A DNA stretch of 64,000 nt from contig JAJFZO010000034.1 of assembly GCA_021397835.1 (NCBI GenBank), positions 8,571,501-8,635,500 on the forward strand. The letters are read 5' to 3'. Under the pieces are notes generated by a model. It was given only the letters and a program-made list of their open reading frames with translations, had not been told where the DNA came from and made no database searches. The stretch comes from Moringa oleifera. Lineage: Eukaryota; Streptophyta; Magnoliopsida; Brassicales; Moringaceae. The position numbers and the translations under genes are program-made. Below, piece after piece: positions 14,601 to 25,921 of the stretch. Positions within the stretch are counted from its first letter, which is position 1. Each line of letters begins with the position of its first letter.

Positions 14601-17600
14601 AGGAGCTCAATAATTGCCTAGCATAAGTTGTTAGCGTTGGGAGCGCCCAATGACTATTATAGGGAAGTCATTGGTACTTGCGAATGCTCACGCTAATTTG
14701 TATGGAACTTAATGATGGCCTAGTTACCTATGTGAGGAACCTAAGGATTGCTCAGCTATTACTGTAAGGCAATTATTGGTGTCGGTAGACACTAGTGCGA
14801 GCCTTAAGGGAGCCTAGCGATAACCTCAAAACAGTCACTAGCATTAGGAGGGCCCAATGACTACAGTTGGGCAGTCACTAGCACATTTGTTGTGGGGTCC
14901 CTTAATGATCATTGCTAGTGCAAGCAGATGTGAGGGCAAGGACTAGAGAAGTCTAATAATGGCCTAACAATAGTAATTGGCATTGAAAAAACCCAATGAC
15001 TGCTACGGGAAAGTCGCTGGTGCTAGTAAATACTCACGCTAGCTTTGCAAGAACCCAACGACTACCCGACACCAACACTAGGGGACCCCAAGGGCTACTG
15101 TGTTACTGTTACAGGGTAATTGCTACTATCAGTAGACACGACTGCATATTAGGGGAGCCCATTGATAACATTATAATAATCACTAGCATTGGGAAAGCCC
15201 AATGACTATAACCACTATTACTAGGGGAACTCAGCAATAACACCATTGCAGTTGCTGGGCATAACAAACATTTATGTTGGGTTCCCTTACCAATGGCCAA
15301 AGATAGTTGTTAACGTTGATAGACGTGATGGTAAGCACTGGAGGAGCTTATGATGGCTAGCAGCAATAGTTGGCACTAACGAAGCCCAATGATTATTATG
15401 AGAAAGTAACAGGTGTTAACAAATGCTCGCGCCAGCTTCATGGGAACCAACAACTACCTAGCTACTATTGGGTAGTAGTTGTTGATGTGGGCATATGCCG
15501 ACACCAACACTGGGTGAACCAAAGGACATCCTAGCTATTGCTACGGGGTAGTTCCTTGTATTGATAGACATTAATGCCAACATCAGGGGAGCCCAACAAT
15601 GACCCTATGACTACTGCTGGCATTAGGAGAGCCCAACAGTTGCTGTTGGGCAGTCGCTGGCATTAATGGAGGCCAGCACCAACATTAAGGGAGCTTAGCG
15701 ATGACCTAAGGGCAGTTGCTGGCGTTCGGTTGACATCTGTGCTAGGTTCCCCCTATAATGGCCCGACAGTAGTCCCTGAAGCAGGAAAATGCGAAGGTAA
15801 GCACTAAATGAGCCCAATGACAGCTTAGCAACAGTAGTAGGCATTGGGAGAGCCTAACAACTTCTACATGAAAGCCACTGGTGTTGGTAGACAGTTACAC
15901 CAACTTTAGGGGAACTTAATGATTGCCTTGTTACTCTAGTGGGGAAGTTTTCATTATTGGTAAATGTCACGCCAGCACTAGGAGGACCTAAGGGCTATCT
16001 AGCTATTGTTACAGGGCAGTTGCTAGTGTCAATAGATGCTAGTGCCAGCACTAGAGGAGCCCAACGATGACATCATGACAATAGCTTGCACCCAACCACA
16101 ACCCTATAACAATAGTGACAACGCAATGGCAGCTGTTAGCACTGATAAACATCTATGTTAGGTTCCCCTCGTCATGGACAAGTGATGGTCGCTTGTACAG
16201 ATAGACACAAGGGCAAGCACTAGAAGAGCTTAATGAGAGGTTAGAAATGGTGGTTAGCATTAAAATAGCCCAAAGATTACTGTAAGAAAGTTATTAGTTT
16301 TGGCATATGCTCGCGCCAACCTTGGAATAACTAACAACTCTTTAGTTACTACTGCAGGGTAGTTGTTGGAATTGGCAAACATCGACATGAGCATTAAGAT
16401 TACAAAGCGACTACCCAGTTATTGTTTTGGGGTCATTGTTGGTGTCGATAAACACTAATGCCAACACTAAGGAAGCCCAATGATGACCTTGTGACAGTTA
16501 CTGGCACTAGAAGAGCTTAACAATGGCTACTGAGAAGTTGTTAGCACTAGTAGAGGCCAACACAAGTGCTAGGGGAGCTGATCGATGACTTAGTGATAGT
16601 TGTTATTATAAGAAGACATCTGCATTGGGGTTCCCCTATCGATTGCCTAACAGTAGTTGTTAACACAAAGTATACGAAAGGGTAAGCACTAGAAGAGGCC
16701 AATGATGGCTTAATAGTGGTGCTTGGCACTGGGAAAGCCTAATGACCATTATGAGAAAGTGCTGGTGCTTGAAAACTCTCGTTCTAGCTTTTATGGAACC
16801 AATGACTAACCAAGTTTAACGGAGCCTAACGATGACCCCATGACAGTCGTTTGCATTGCAAGAGCCTAATAACGGTTACTAGGAAGTCGCTTAGCGATGA
16901 CCCAAAGATAATTGCTTGCATTGGCAGACATCTACGCCCTGTTCCCCTAATGGCAGTCCCTAGCTCAGGTAGATGCGAGGGCAAACACTAAATAAGCATA
17001 GTAATGGCCTAACAGTAGTAGTTAATGTGCTGGCAAACACTCACACTAGCTTTAAGGAAACCCTATGACTATCTAGCCATTGCAAAAGAGCAATTATTAG
17101 TGTTGGTAGACGTCAGCGCCAAACTAGGGAAACCTAGAGACTGCCTAGCTATTTTTGTGGGGTAGTTATTGGTGTTGGTATATGCTAGTGCTTGCAATCG
17201 ATGAACCTAAAAATAACCCCCATGACATCAACATTGGGTTATGTTAGCAATGGCCTAGTAGCACTCATTGTAGTAAATAGACGTGAGAGAAAGCATTAGA
17301 AAAGCCCACAACAGCTAACAGTAGTAAGTGGCATTGAGAGAGCCTAACGACTACTGCAGGGAAGCCACTGGTGCTGGTAAATGCTCACGTCAACTTTAGG
17401 TAATCCAACGACTACTCAGCTATTAATATGAGGCAGTTGTTGGTGTTAGCAGATTCTTATGCTAGTACTAGAAGAACCCAAGGACCACCTAAGTATTACG
17501 GCAAGGTAGTTGTTGGTATCAGTAGACGCTAGTGCAAATACCGTGGGAGCCTAATGACCACCTACGATCGTCACTAGCATTGAGAGAGCCCAAGGACGAT

Positions 17601-19590
17601 AGTTAGGCAATCATCGGCACTTATAAAGGCCTAATCAGCACTAGGGGAGCTCAGCAACAACCGAGCAATAGTTATTAACATTGATAGTCATCTCCGCTAG
17701 GTTATCCCAATAATGGCGCAACGGAAGTTAATAATGTAGGTAAACGTGAGAGCAAGCATGAAAGGAGGCCAACAATGACCAAGTAGTAATAATTAGTGCT
17801 GGGAAAGCCCAACGACTATTGCAAGGTAGTTGTTTGTACTAGTAGACACTGGTTCTAGATTTGGAGGAACACAACGATTACCTAGTTACTATTATAGGTC
17901 ATCTCTAGTGTTGACAAACACTTAGGGAAATCAAGGGCTGTCTAGCAATTACTGCGAGGCAATGGTCAATGTCGGCAGAAGCTAAGGCTAGCACTAGGGA
18001 GAGTAGGGACGACCCATGATAGTTGTTAGCATTGAGAGAGCCCAATGACTGCTGTTGGGCAGTTGTTGATATTGGTAAATAATAACATTAGCACTATGGT
18101 AGCTCAACGATGACCCAATAATAGTCCGTTGGGTTGGCAAACACCTGTGTTGTATTCCCCTAATGATGGCCTAGTGGCAGTAGTTACTGTTGAAAGAGCC
18201 CAATGACTATTGTGACGAAGTCGTTCATGCTAGCAGACACTTATACCAGCTTTAGAAGAACCTAACGATTACCCAGCTATTATTACAAGGCAATTACTAG
18301 TGTTGGTAAACATGAGCACTAGCAATAAGGGAACATCAGGGACTGCCAAGCAATTGTTGCAGGACAAATGCTAGTGTGGATAGACATCAATACCAACACC
18401 CGAGGAGCTTAGCGATGACCCATTGATAATCGCTGAAGTTAAAAAAGCCCAATGATAACTTTTAGGCAATCATTAGTGCTGGTAAAGGCTAGCGCCACCA
18501 TTAAGGAGAGCCTAGCAGTCGTTGGTTTTACTTAGAGACATTTGCATAGGGTTTCCTTAATATGGGCCCAGTTGTAGTCATTGGCATAATAGTGACCACT
18601 TTAAGAGAGTCACTGACACTGTTAAAGGCCTACCCGAGCACTAGGAGAGCCCAATGGCAGTCACTAGCATTAGGAGGCATTGCTCTAAGTGGCCCTAACT
18701 ATGGCCCAGTGAAAGTCGATAGCGTAGGTAAACACGAAGGCAAGCATAGATAGAGGCCAACGACAGCTAAGCAGCAATAGTTAGGCTAGAAAGCCCAATA
18801 ACTGCAACTGTGCAGTCGCTTGTGTTGGTAGATGCTAGTGCTAAATTTGAAGGAACGCAAACGATTGCCCAGCTACTACTACGGGGCCATTGCTAGTGTT
18901 GGCTGGTACTAGCGCCAACATTAAGGGAACATTAAGGATTGCCAAGTTATTAGTGCTAAGTAGTTATTGGTGTCAGTAGAAGCTAGTACTAGCACCGAGG
19001 GAGCTTAATGACGACCTCATGACAATTATTGGTGCTAAGAGAGCCCAATGACTGCTATTGGGTAGTCACTAATCCTATTAGATGCCAACGCTAGCACTAT
19101 GGTTGCTAAGGTTGGCAAACATCTGTGTTGGATTCCTCTAGTGACAACCCAGTGGCAGTGGTTAGCTTTAGGAGAGCCCAACGACTATCATGTCGAAGTT
19201 GTTGATGTTGGTAAATGCTTGTGCCAGCTTTTAGGGAACCCAATGACTGCCTAGCTATTATTATGGCAATTGCTAGTGTTGGCAGATGCTAACACAAGTA
19301 GTAGGAGAACATCAAGGACTACTTAGCAATTACTGGGAGATAAATCCTAGTGTCCGTAGATAATAAAGCCAGCATTAGAAGAGCTCAATGATGACCCTAA
19401 GATAATTTTTGGTGTTAGGAAAGCCTAGTGACTATTTCTAGGCAATCGTTGGCACTGGTAAAGGCAAATGCTAGCATTAAGGAGGCTCAGCAATGACCTA
19501 GCAATAGTTGATTATGCTGGCAAACATCTGCATTGGGTTCCCTAAATGAGGGCCCAGTTGTAGTCGTTGGTGTAGGTAAACATGATGGTG
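2663..19590 (+). repeat. Class A IGS satellite array (about 465 bp higher-order unit), array 1
   Basis: About 17 kb of degenerate tandem repeats. The landmark GTAGACGTGAGGGCAAGCAC recurs, with variants, at for example 15318, 15786, 16200 and 16668, so complete units are about 465 bp; shorter gaps (300-420) reflect deleted submonomers. Within one unit I read about eight related pieces of 50-80 bp, each carrying a form of GAGCCCAACGATGACC, GAACCCAACGACTGCC or GAGAGCCCAACGACTACTG, separated by TGCTAGTGCCAGCACTAG. Copies differ mostly at CG/TG/CA sites. No open frame is conserved between copies, so I call no genes. It joins 5' ETS sequence on the right, so it is part of an rDNA spacer. Confidence 0.88.
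13832..13847. repeat. Perfect 16 bp palindrome typical of class A
   Basis: CTAGTGCTAGCACTAG is a perfect dyad and here extends to 18 bp in one near copy. Related imperfect forms (CTAGTGCCAGCACTAG) recur in most class A submonomers, for example near 16035 and 49451. Confidence 0.75.
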
Positions 19591-19842
19591 TTACTTTGGT
19601 GCATGTTCCACATGTTCCAAGCACGACTTGGTTTGGCATGCGGTTACTTTGGTTTATGGACACTCAATCATCCCCTCTGATATGAAACGTGTTATGATAG
19701 GAGTGATCTCGACGTCTGCATATCCAAGCAAAAGTATTTATCCCACATCTTACCATTTTAAATGATGATATATGACAACTTTGGCATTAGCAAGCCTCAT
19801 AGCATGCTTTGGTCCTCGTTGGCCCTGCATGTCAAAGGATAC
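19590..19842 (+). other. Truncated 5' ETS of rDNA unit 1
   Basis: The last 240 bp before 18S align with the same region of units 2 and 3 (30500-30737 and 54930-55167): shared words include GTTCCAAGCA, AAAAGTATTTATCC and GGATACTAC next to the 18S start. Upstream of this the class A array is joined directly, so most of the ETS and any promoter are missing. At the join, TTACTTTGGTGCATG (about 19590-19604) precedes sequence that should lie upstream of it, a small backward jump. Confidence 0.72.
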
Positions 19843-21576
19843 TACTTAGTTGATCCTATTAGTAGTCATATGCTTGTCTCAAAGATTAGGTCATGTTGTG
19901 TTAGTATGAACTAATTTACACTATGAAACTGTGAATGGCTCATTAAATCAGTTATGGTTTGTTTGATGGTACTTACTACTTGGATAACCGTAGTAACTCT
20001 AGAGCTAATATGTGCAACAAACCCTGGCTTTTAGAAAGGGCATATTTATTAGAAAAAAGGTTAATGCAAGCTTTGCCCAATGCATTGATGATTCATGAAA
20101 ACTCAACAGATCACAAGGCCATCGTGTAGGCGACGCATCATTTAAATTCCTATCATATCAACTTTCGATGGTAAGATAGTTACCTATTATGATGGTGACA
20201 AGCAACAAGTAATTAGGATTCAATTCCAAAGAATTAGCTTAAAAAATAGCTACCACATTCAAGGAAGGTAGCAAGTCCACAAATTACCCAATCTTAACAT
20301 GAGGAGGTAATGGCAAGAAAAAATAATATCAAGCTCTTCAAGTCTAGTGATTGGAATGAGTACAATCTAAATCCCTTAATAAGGATCCATTAAAGGACAA
20401 GCCTAGTGCTAACAACTATGGTAATTCTAGCACTAATAACATATATTTAAGTTGTTGCAATGAAAAAGCTCGTAGTTGGACCTTAGGATGGGTTAATCGA
20501 TCCACTTACGTTGACCTCCAGTTAGCTGATCCCTACTGTCGGCGATGTGCCCCAAGCCTTAATTGGCAATGTCATGCCTCTGATGCTGTTACTTTGAAGA
20601 AATTAGAGTGCTCAAGCCTACAGTTTGAATACATTAACATGACATAACATCATAGGATTTTGGTCCTATTCTATTGGCATTAGAGATCGGAGTAATGATT
20701 AATAAGGAAAGTTAGGTGCTCAAGGATGTTTTCATTACTCAAGAACGAAAGTTACGGGCTTGAATATGATCAAATGTCATCCTAGTCTCAACCATTAATG
20801 ATGCCAACTAAGGATCAAGACATGTTGCTTTTAGGAATCCCTTCTCACCTTACAAGAAATTAAAACCTTTAGTTTTCAGAAGGAGTATGATTACAAGGCT
20901 GAAACTTAAAGAAATTGATAAAAGGACGCATGAGGAGTGGAGCCTACAGCTTAATTGACTTAACACGGGGAAACTTACGAGGTCCAGACATAGTATGAAG
21001 TGACATACTAAGAGCACTTTCTTAATGTTATGGGTGGTGGTTCATGGTCGTTCTTAGTTGGTGGATCGATTTATCTGGCTAATTTCGTTAACAAATGAGA
21101 TCTCAACTTGTTAACTAGCTACGTGGAGGTGACCTTCCATGACTAACTTTTGAGAGGGACTATTGCCGCTTGGGCCAAAGAATTTTGAGGCAATAATAGG
21201 CCTGTGATGCCTTCAGATTTCCTAAGCTACACACGCACTCCACTGATATATTCAATGAGTTTATAGCTTGGGCCGATAAATCCAAGTAATCTTTGAAATT
21301 TCATCATGATAAGGATATATCATTACAGTTATTTGTCTTCAACGAGGAATTCTTAGTAGGCACGAGTCATTAGCTTGTGTTAACTATGTCCCTGCCTTTT
21401 GTATAACACTGCTCATCGTTTCTACCAATGGAATGTTGTGGTGAAATATTTGAGTTATAGCGAGATGAGTAGGTGGACTTCTCGTGACGTCACGAGAAGT
21501 CCACTAAACCTTGTCATTTAGAGGAAGGAGATGTCGTACCAGGGTTTTTGTAAGTGAACTTACAGAACAATCATTG
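19843..21576 (+). pseudogene. 18S rRNA pseudogene, unit 1 (complete but decayed)
   Basis: Runs from the TACCTGGTTGATCCT-like start to the GGATCATTG-like end, 1734 bp against about 1.81 kb for plant 18S, so small deletions have accumulated. All regions are in order. Functional cores are altered: the 530 loop near 20406-20426 reads GTGCTAACAACTATGG instead of GTGCCAGCAGCCGCGG, and the decoding region near 21400 reads GTATAACACTGCTCATCG. Most changes are C-to-T or G-to-A at former CpG sites. I infer it cannot make a working small subunit. It heads a unit with ITS1, 5.8S, ITS2 and 26S in normal order. Confidence 0.93.
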
Positions 21577-21774
21577 TGAAAACTCACTTAGGAAAAACTA
21601 CCCGTGAAACTATTGTAAGTACGCCCGAGGGGTAGAGGGCTTTCAAGCCCTTTGTCACTCATAATAACAAAACTCACGGCATGAGATGTGCTAAGGTACT
21701 CGAATGAACGAGCATGCTCCACATTGCCCCTATCTCGACACATGGTGGGTGGTCGTGTCATCCTTAAATGTCTA
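21577..21774 (+). other. ITS1, unit 1
   Basis: 198 bp between 18S and 5.8S. It keeps a decayed form of the angiosperm ITS1 motif (GGCATGAGATGTGCTAAGG). Length is normal for a flowering plant and much too short for a conifer. Confidence 0.88.
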
Positions 21775-21939
21775 AAATGACTCTTGATAATGAATATCTT
21801 GACTCTCACATAGATGAAAAACATAGCAAAATATGATACTTGATGTGAATTACAAAATCCTATGAACCATCGAATCTTTGAATGCAAGTTATGTTGAAAG
21901 CCATCAGGCCGAGCGCACATCTGTTTAGGTGTCACGCAT
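21775..21939 (+). pseudogene. 5.8S rRNA pseudogene, unit 1
   Basis: 165 bp, full length, from AAATGACTCTTG to GTCACGCAT. The three motifs used to recognise functional plant 5.8S are all mutated: CGATGAAGAACGTAGC is AGATGAAAAACATAGC, GAATTGCAGAATCC is GAATTACAAAATCC, and TTTGAACGCA is TTTGAATGCA. Apart from one C-to-A these are G-to-A or C-to-T changes. Confidence 0.93.
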
Positions 21940-22145
21940 TGTCATCCCCAATCGTCCCATCCCTTTAGAGTGATATTGGACTCGCGGGGCTAATATTGGC
22001 CTCTCGTGCACCTCTGGCTTGCAGTTTGCCTTAAAATAAGTCTCGAGCGACGCCTCATCATGGCTTGTCATAGTAAAAAAAAACCTCGTACTCCCTCGTG
22101 CTCACATTGCTTGCTCATTATGGACCCGTGATCGATCGATCGAGA
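21940..22145 (+). other. ITS2, unit 1
   Basis: About 206 bp between 5.8S and 26S. It contains GGGGCTAATATTGGCCTC, close to a conserved angiosperm ITS2 helix sequence. GATC repeats (GATCGATCGATCGAGATG) lie next to the 26S start. Confidence 0.85.
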
Positions 22146-24495
22146 TGGGACCTTAGGTCAAGTGAGAACACTCATTGAGTTTAAGCATATCAATAAGTGG
22201 AGGAAAAGAAACTAACAAGGATTCCCCTAGTAACGGTGAGCGAATCAGGAAAATTCTAGCTTGAAAATCAAGCACCTGAATTACAGTGTGAAGAAGTATC
22301 GTCAATGACAGACCGGGCCTAAGTCCCTTGTAAAGGGATGCCAGAGAGGGTGAGAGCCTCATCTCGGTCGAATCCTATCATACCATGAGGTTTTATCGTA
22401 AGTCAGGTTATTCAGGAATACAATTCCAATCGAGTGGTAAATTCCTTCGAAGGCTAAATACGAGCGAGAAACTGGTGGTGAATAAGTACTATAAGGAAAG
22501 ATGAAAATAACATTAAAAAGAGAGTTAAAGAGTGCTTGAAATTGTTAGAAGGGAAGTGAATAGGGGCCAATGATGCACCTCGGTCAGATGTGGAACGATC
22601 ATGATTCAATTCCTCGTTTAACTTGAGATGAAAACCGACATAGATTATGACGATGACGTAAGCTCAAGCCTTTAATACGCTAATACAAATGTCATCATCG
22701 GGACTATGGCTAGCAGCACATGTTATACGACGTGTTTTGACACCTGCATGCTCCTGAGATTGGCTAGTGAGCTTCTCATTCAACCTATGTTGAAACATGG
22801 ACCAAAGAGCCTGACATATATGCGAATCAACGTGAGGGTAAACCTATAAGGCACAAGGAAGCTAATTGGTAGGATCCTTCATGAGTGTACTGTTGATCAA
22901 CCTTGATCTTTTGAAAAGGTTGAAGTGTGAGCATCCTTGACGGGAACCAAAAAATGGTGAACCATGCTTGAGCGGGGTGAAGCCAGAAGAAACTTTGGTG
23001 TAAGCCCACATCGATGCTGACTTGTAAATTGTTCATTTGACTAGCGTATAAAGGCAAAAGGCTAATCAGACCATTTAATAGCTAGTTTTGTTTGAAGTTT
23101 CCTTCAGGATAATTAGAGCTCAGCTATGAGTTCTATCGAGTAAAGCCAATGATTAGAGTTATCGAGGGCTTAATGCCCTTGACCTATTCTCAAACTTAAA
23201 ATATGTAAGATGGGGCGACTGCTTCATTGAGCCATCCCATAAAATCGAGAGCTTTAACTAGGCCATTTTTAGTAAGTAAAATTAACGATGTGGCATGAAT
23301 TGAAAGCCGGGTTACAACTCCTGACTAAACTATACACTGACCTAAAACACGTAAAGGATGATTGTCGATTAAGTCAGTAGGATGATGGTCATGGAAGTCA
23401 AAATCTGCTAAGGAGTATGTAATAACCCACCTACCAAATCAACTAGTCCTAAAAATGGATGGCGCTGAAATGCATGACCTAAACATGGCCATTAGGGCAA
23501 AGACCAAGCCTCATTGAGTAGGAGGGCATGATGGTCGTGACAAAACCCAAGGCATGAGCCTAGGTATAGCAACCATCGATGTAGATCTTTGAAGGTTGAA
23601 AAAGGGAAAGGTTCCATGTGAGCTTCGAAAAGGGTCCGGTTAAAAATTTATAACCGCGATATAATGGCTGACAGTAATGTTAAGGAGTCCGAAAACGATG
23701 ACGAAGGCCTCAGAAAGAGTTTACTTTTGTGTTTAGCAGCCTGCCTACCCTAAAAATGACTCAACCAGTGGTTAGGGTCCAACAGCTAGATTGCACGTCG
23801 CATGTTGTCTGGTGCACCCCTAGTGAACCTTGAAAATATGAAGGATTGAGTGCTTCCTATGCCCAGTTGTACTCATAACCACACCAAGTCTCCAAGGTGA
23901 AAAGCCTCTAGTTGATGGAATAATATAGGTAAGGGAAGTTCACAAAATAGATTTGTAAAGTTAAGAAAAGGATTGGCTCTAAAGGCTGGGCACAAGGGTC
24001 CTAATCCTGAACCTGTCGACTATCAGTAGATTTCGACCTGCTTTCGCAACAAGAGTGGGTCAGTGCCGGTTAATGAAATGGGATTGGCTCTTAATGCAAA
24101 CAAAAGGAACTTGACTGTTTAATTAAAACAAATAATTACGATGGTTCTTATGGATGCTCACACAATGTGATTTTTGCCCATTGCTCTAAATGTCAAAGTG
24201 AAGAAATTCAACCAAGTGCGGGTAAACAGCAGGAGTAAGTATGACTCGCTTAAGGTAGCCAAATGCCTTGTCATCTAATTTGTGGTGCACATGTAGACTA
24301 TCCTTGTTTATTATTTAGCAAAACCATAACTAAGAGAATGGGTGTAGTAGAATCAGCAAGGAAAAAAAAACCCTAAAAGAGTGGGTCATCACGTGCCGGT
24401 GAAAATAAAATACCATTACTTTTAACATTATTCTACTTATTCCTTGAATCAGAGGCGAGGTGCTGCCCCACATTTTGGACCTAAGACAGGCCTTA
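22146..24495 (+). pseudogene. 26S rRNA pseudogene, unit 1, main 5' segment
   Basis: Collinear with plant 26S from the 5' end (TTTAAGCATATCAATAAG at about 22180) to the region ending near TTTTGGACCTAAG. Near 24090 about 45 bp is missing, and near 24365-24400 a block from an upstream helix (AGAGTGGGTCATCACGTGCC) replaces the normal sequence. At about 24495 the gene breaks off and jumps backward. Heavily decayed by transitions. It is followed by displaced 26S pieces rather than by the normal 3' part, so most of domain V, including the peptidyl-transferase ring, is absent from unit 1. Confidence 0.9.
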
Positions 24496-24658
24496 GGAAT
24501 GGCTCCTTCGGCGACCTTCCCCGAGCGTCGAACAACTAACTTAGAATTAATGCAAACAAAAGGAACTTGACTGTTTAATTAAAACAAATAATTACGATGG
24601 TTCTTATGGATGCTCACACAATGTGATTTTTGCCCATTGCTCTAAATGTCAAAGTGAA
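24496..24658 (+). pseudogene. Displaced 26S fragment (backward jump)
   Basis: GGCTCCTTCGGCGACC and the following bases belong upstream of 24090 in normal 26S and fill the piece missing there. From 24547 to 24658 the sequence repeats 24091-24202 exactly over 112 bp. It then switches within the shared word GTGAAAC/TGAAACTA to the 26S 3' end. Confidence 0.85.
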
Positions 24659-24824
24659 ACTAGCGATGGAATAGCCTCGTGGGCTACCTTAAAATATGAT
24701 TCCCATCGAGCAATGGGTAAAATCCTTTACAGTGACTTATAGACATGACAGGGTATTATAAGTGGCAGAGTGGCCTTATTGCCATGATCCTTTGGGATTC
24801 AACCATTTTTTGCTCTGATTCATC
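24659..24824 (+). pseudogene. 26S 3'-terminal fragment, first copy
   Basis: Matches the last about 165 bp of 26S: TTCCCATCGAGCAATGGG, then AAGTGGCAGAGTGGCC. It is followed by 3' spacer and class B sequence. A near-identical copy lies at 25750-25921. Confidence 0.88.
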
Positions 24825-25484
24825 CTTCCTGGTGCAGTCCACCCCCACGATAATTGTCCCTCTATTTTGACAACCAATGCCATGAGGTCAAAAATCATCC
24901 CTCGAAATAAAGATCTTGGGAAAAGAAGTAAGCCCTTGGGCTTGTAGAGAATGGGAAACACAAGGGAACACACTTAGAAAAATGTCTAAGACATTATGGA
25001 ACTGAATGTGACTCCAAAGAAAATGATAAAAATTTATTTCTTGTCACCAAGTCCTTTAGGAGTATCCTCAATGAGTGTACCATAAGCACGATGTCCATAA
25101 GCATGAGAGGCAAGTTTTTGCTATCACTAATAGGTACAACATGGGCAGAAGGCCCAGCGTGCGAGAGCAAAGGACAGGCCAGCTAAGTCAATGGAGCCCC
25201 ATGTGATTTAAACCCTTGTCGCTGTCCCTCGACAGTATGTCATTTGAAGCATGCTAGGAGAGCCACGTCGCTAAGAACTTGGGCATGGAATCGAAGCCAC
25301 GATACTTTTGCAGTAGCACTACATGGGTGGACGGCCCAGTTATGCGCCATAAAGGGCATGTTGGCCATGCTCATGGCGCCCAATGTGAGCAAACCCTTGT
25401 TGTTGTCCCTCAATAATGTGCACAGCGAGCGTGCCAAGAGAGCGACGTCATCAGCATTATGGGTAGACAGGAAGGCCATTGCTA
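24825..25484 (+). other. 3' spacer and first class B monomers, copy 1
   Basis: After the 26S end comes about 240 bp of 3' spacer (CAACCAATGCCATGAGG, ATCTTGGGAAAAGAAG), shared with 25922-26160 and 59603-59830. Class B monomers follow from about 25065. The block ends abruptly at 25484, where the sequence re-enters 26S. Confidence 0.78.
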
Positions 25485-25921
25485 GGGTTTAGATAATCAT
25501 GATACAGCTTAGTTTTACCCCACTGATGCTGCATCGCGATAGTAATTCAACTTAGTATGAGAGGAACTATTGATTTGCATAATTGGTGATCGCATTTGGT
25601 TGAAAAGCCAATGGCGTGAAGCTACCACACACTGGATTATGATTAAACCCTCTAAGTCAGAATCTAGGCTAGAAGTATGCATGCGTCTGTTGCTTGATTG
25701 TCAACTTGTAGTAGGGGCTGCTCGGTCCCCAAAGCACGTATCATTAGCTGAAACTAAGCGATGGAATAGCCTCGTGGGCTACCTTAAAATATGATTCCCA
25801 TCGAGCAATGGGTAAAATCCTTTACAGATGACTTATAGACATGACAGGGTATTATAAGTGGCAGAGTGGCCTTATTGCCATGATCCTTTGGGATTCAACC
25901 ATTTTTTGCTCTGATTCATCC
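25485..25921 (+). pseudogene. 26S 3'-terminal fragment, second copy
   Basis: Starts inside the GGGTTTAGACCG region of 26S and runs to the 3' end, about 437 bp. It contains the sarcin-ricin loop at 25554-25567, reading AGTATGAGAGGAAC, one change from the universal AGTACGAGAGGAAC. The join with class B at about 25485 lies in GCTAGGG, close to the GCTGGG of 26S, so microhomology may have guided it. Confidence 0.9.

Larger units (their letters stand above)
24659..25484 (+). repeat. Segmental tandem duplication, copy 1 (26S end plus spacer)
   Basis: This block recurs almost unchanged at 25750-26575 (offset about 1.09 kb). The few differences are small clusters, such as TTTACAGTGAC against TTTACAGATGAC and CCTGGTGCAGTCC against CCTCCCCTCAGTCC, not the scattered transitions that separate the rDNA units. 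The duplication is therefore much younger than the units, or an assembly product. Confidence 0.9.

Noticed and set aside
2663..19590. CRISPR-like or repeat-protein coding array
   Set aside because: Repeats are 50-80 bp and degenerate, without unique spacers of fixed length, and lie in plant nuclear rDNA. No frame stays open.
21588..21935. 115-codon open frame on the minus strand across ITS1 and 5.8S
   Set aside because: Lies antisense to ITS1 and 5.8S rRNA. The homologous stretch in unit 3 does not keep it.
25240..25492. Overlapping open frames on both strands (79-82 codons), repeated near 26370-26640
   Set aside because: They lie in class B repeat and 26S-flanking sequence, are copies of each other through the duplication, and have no recognisable domain.
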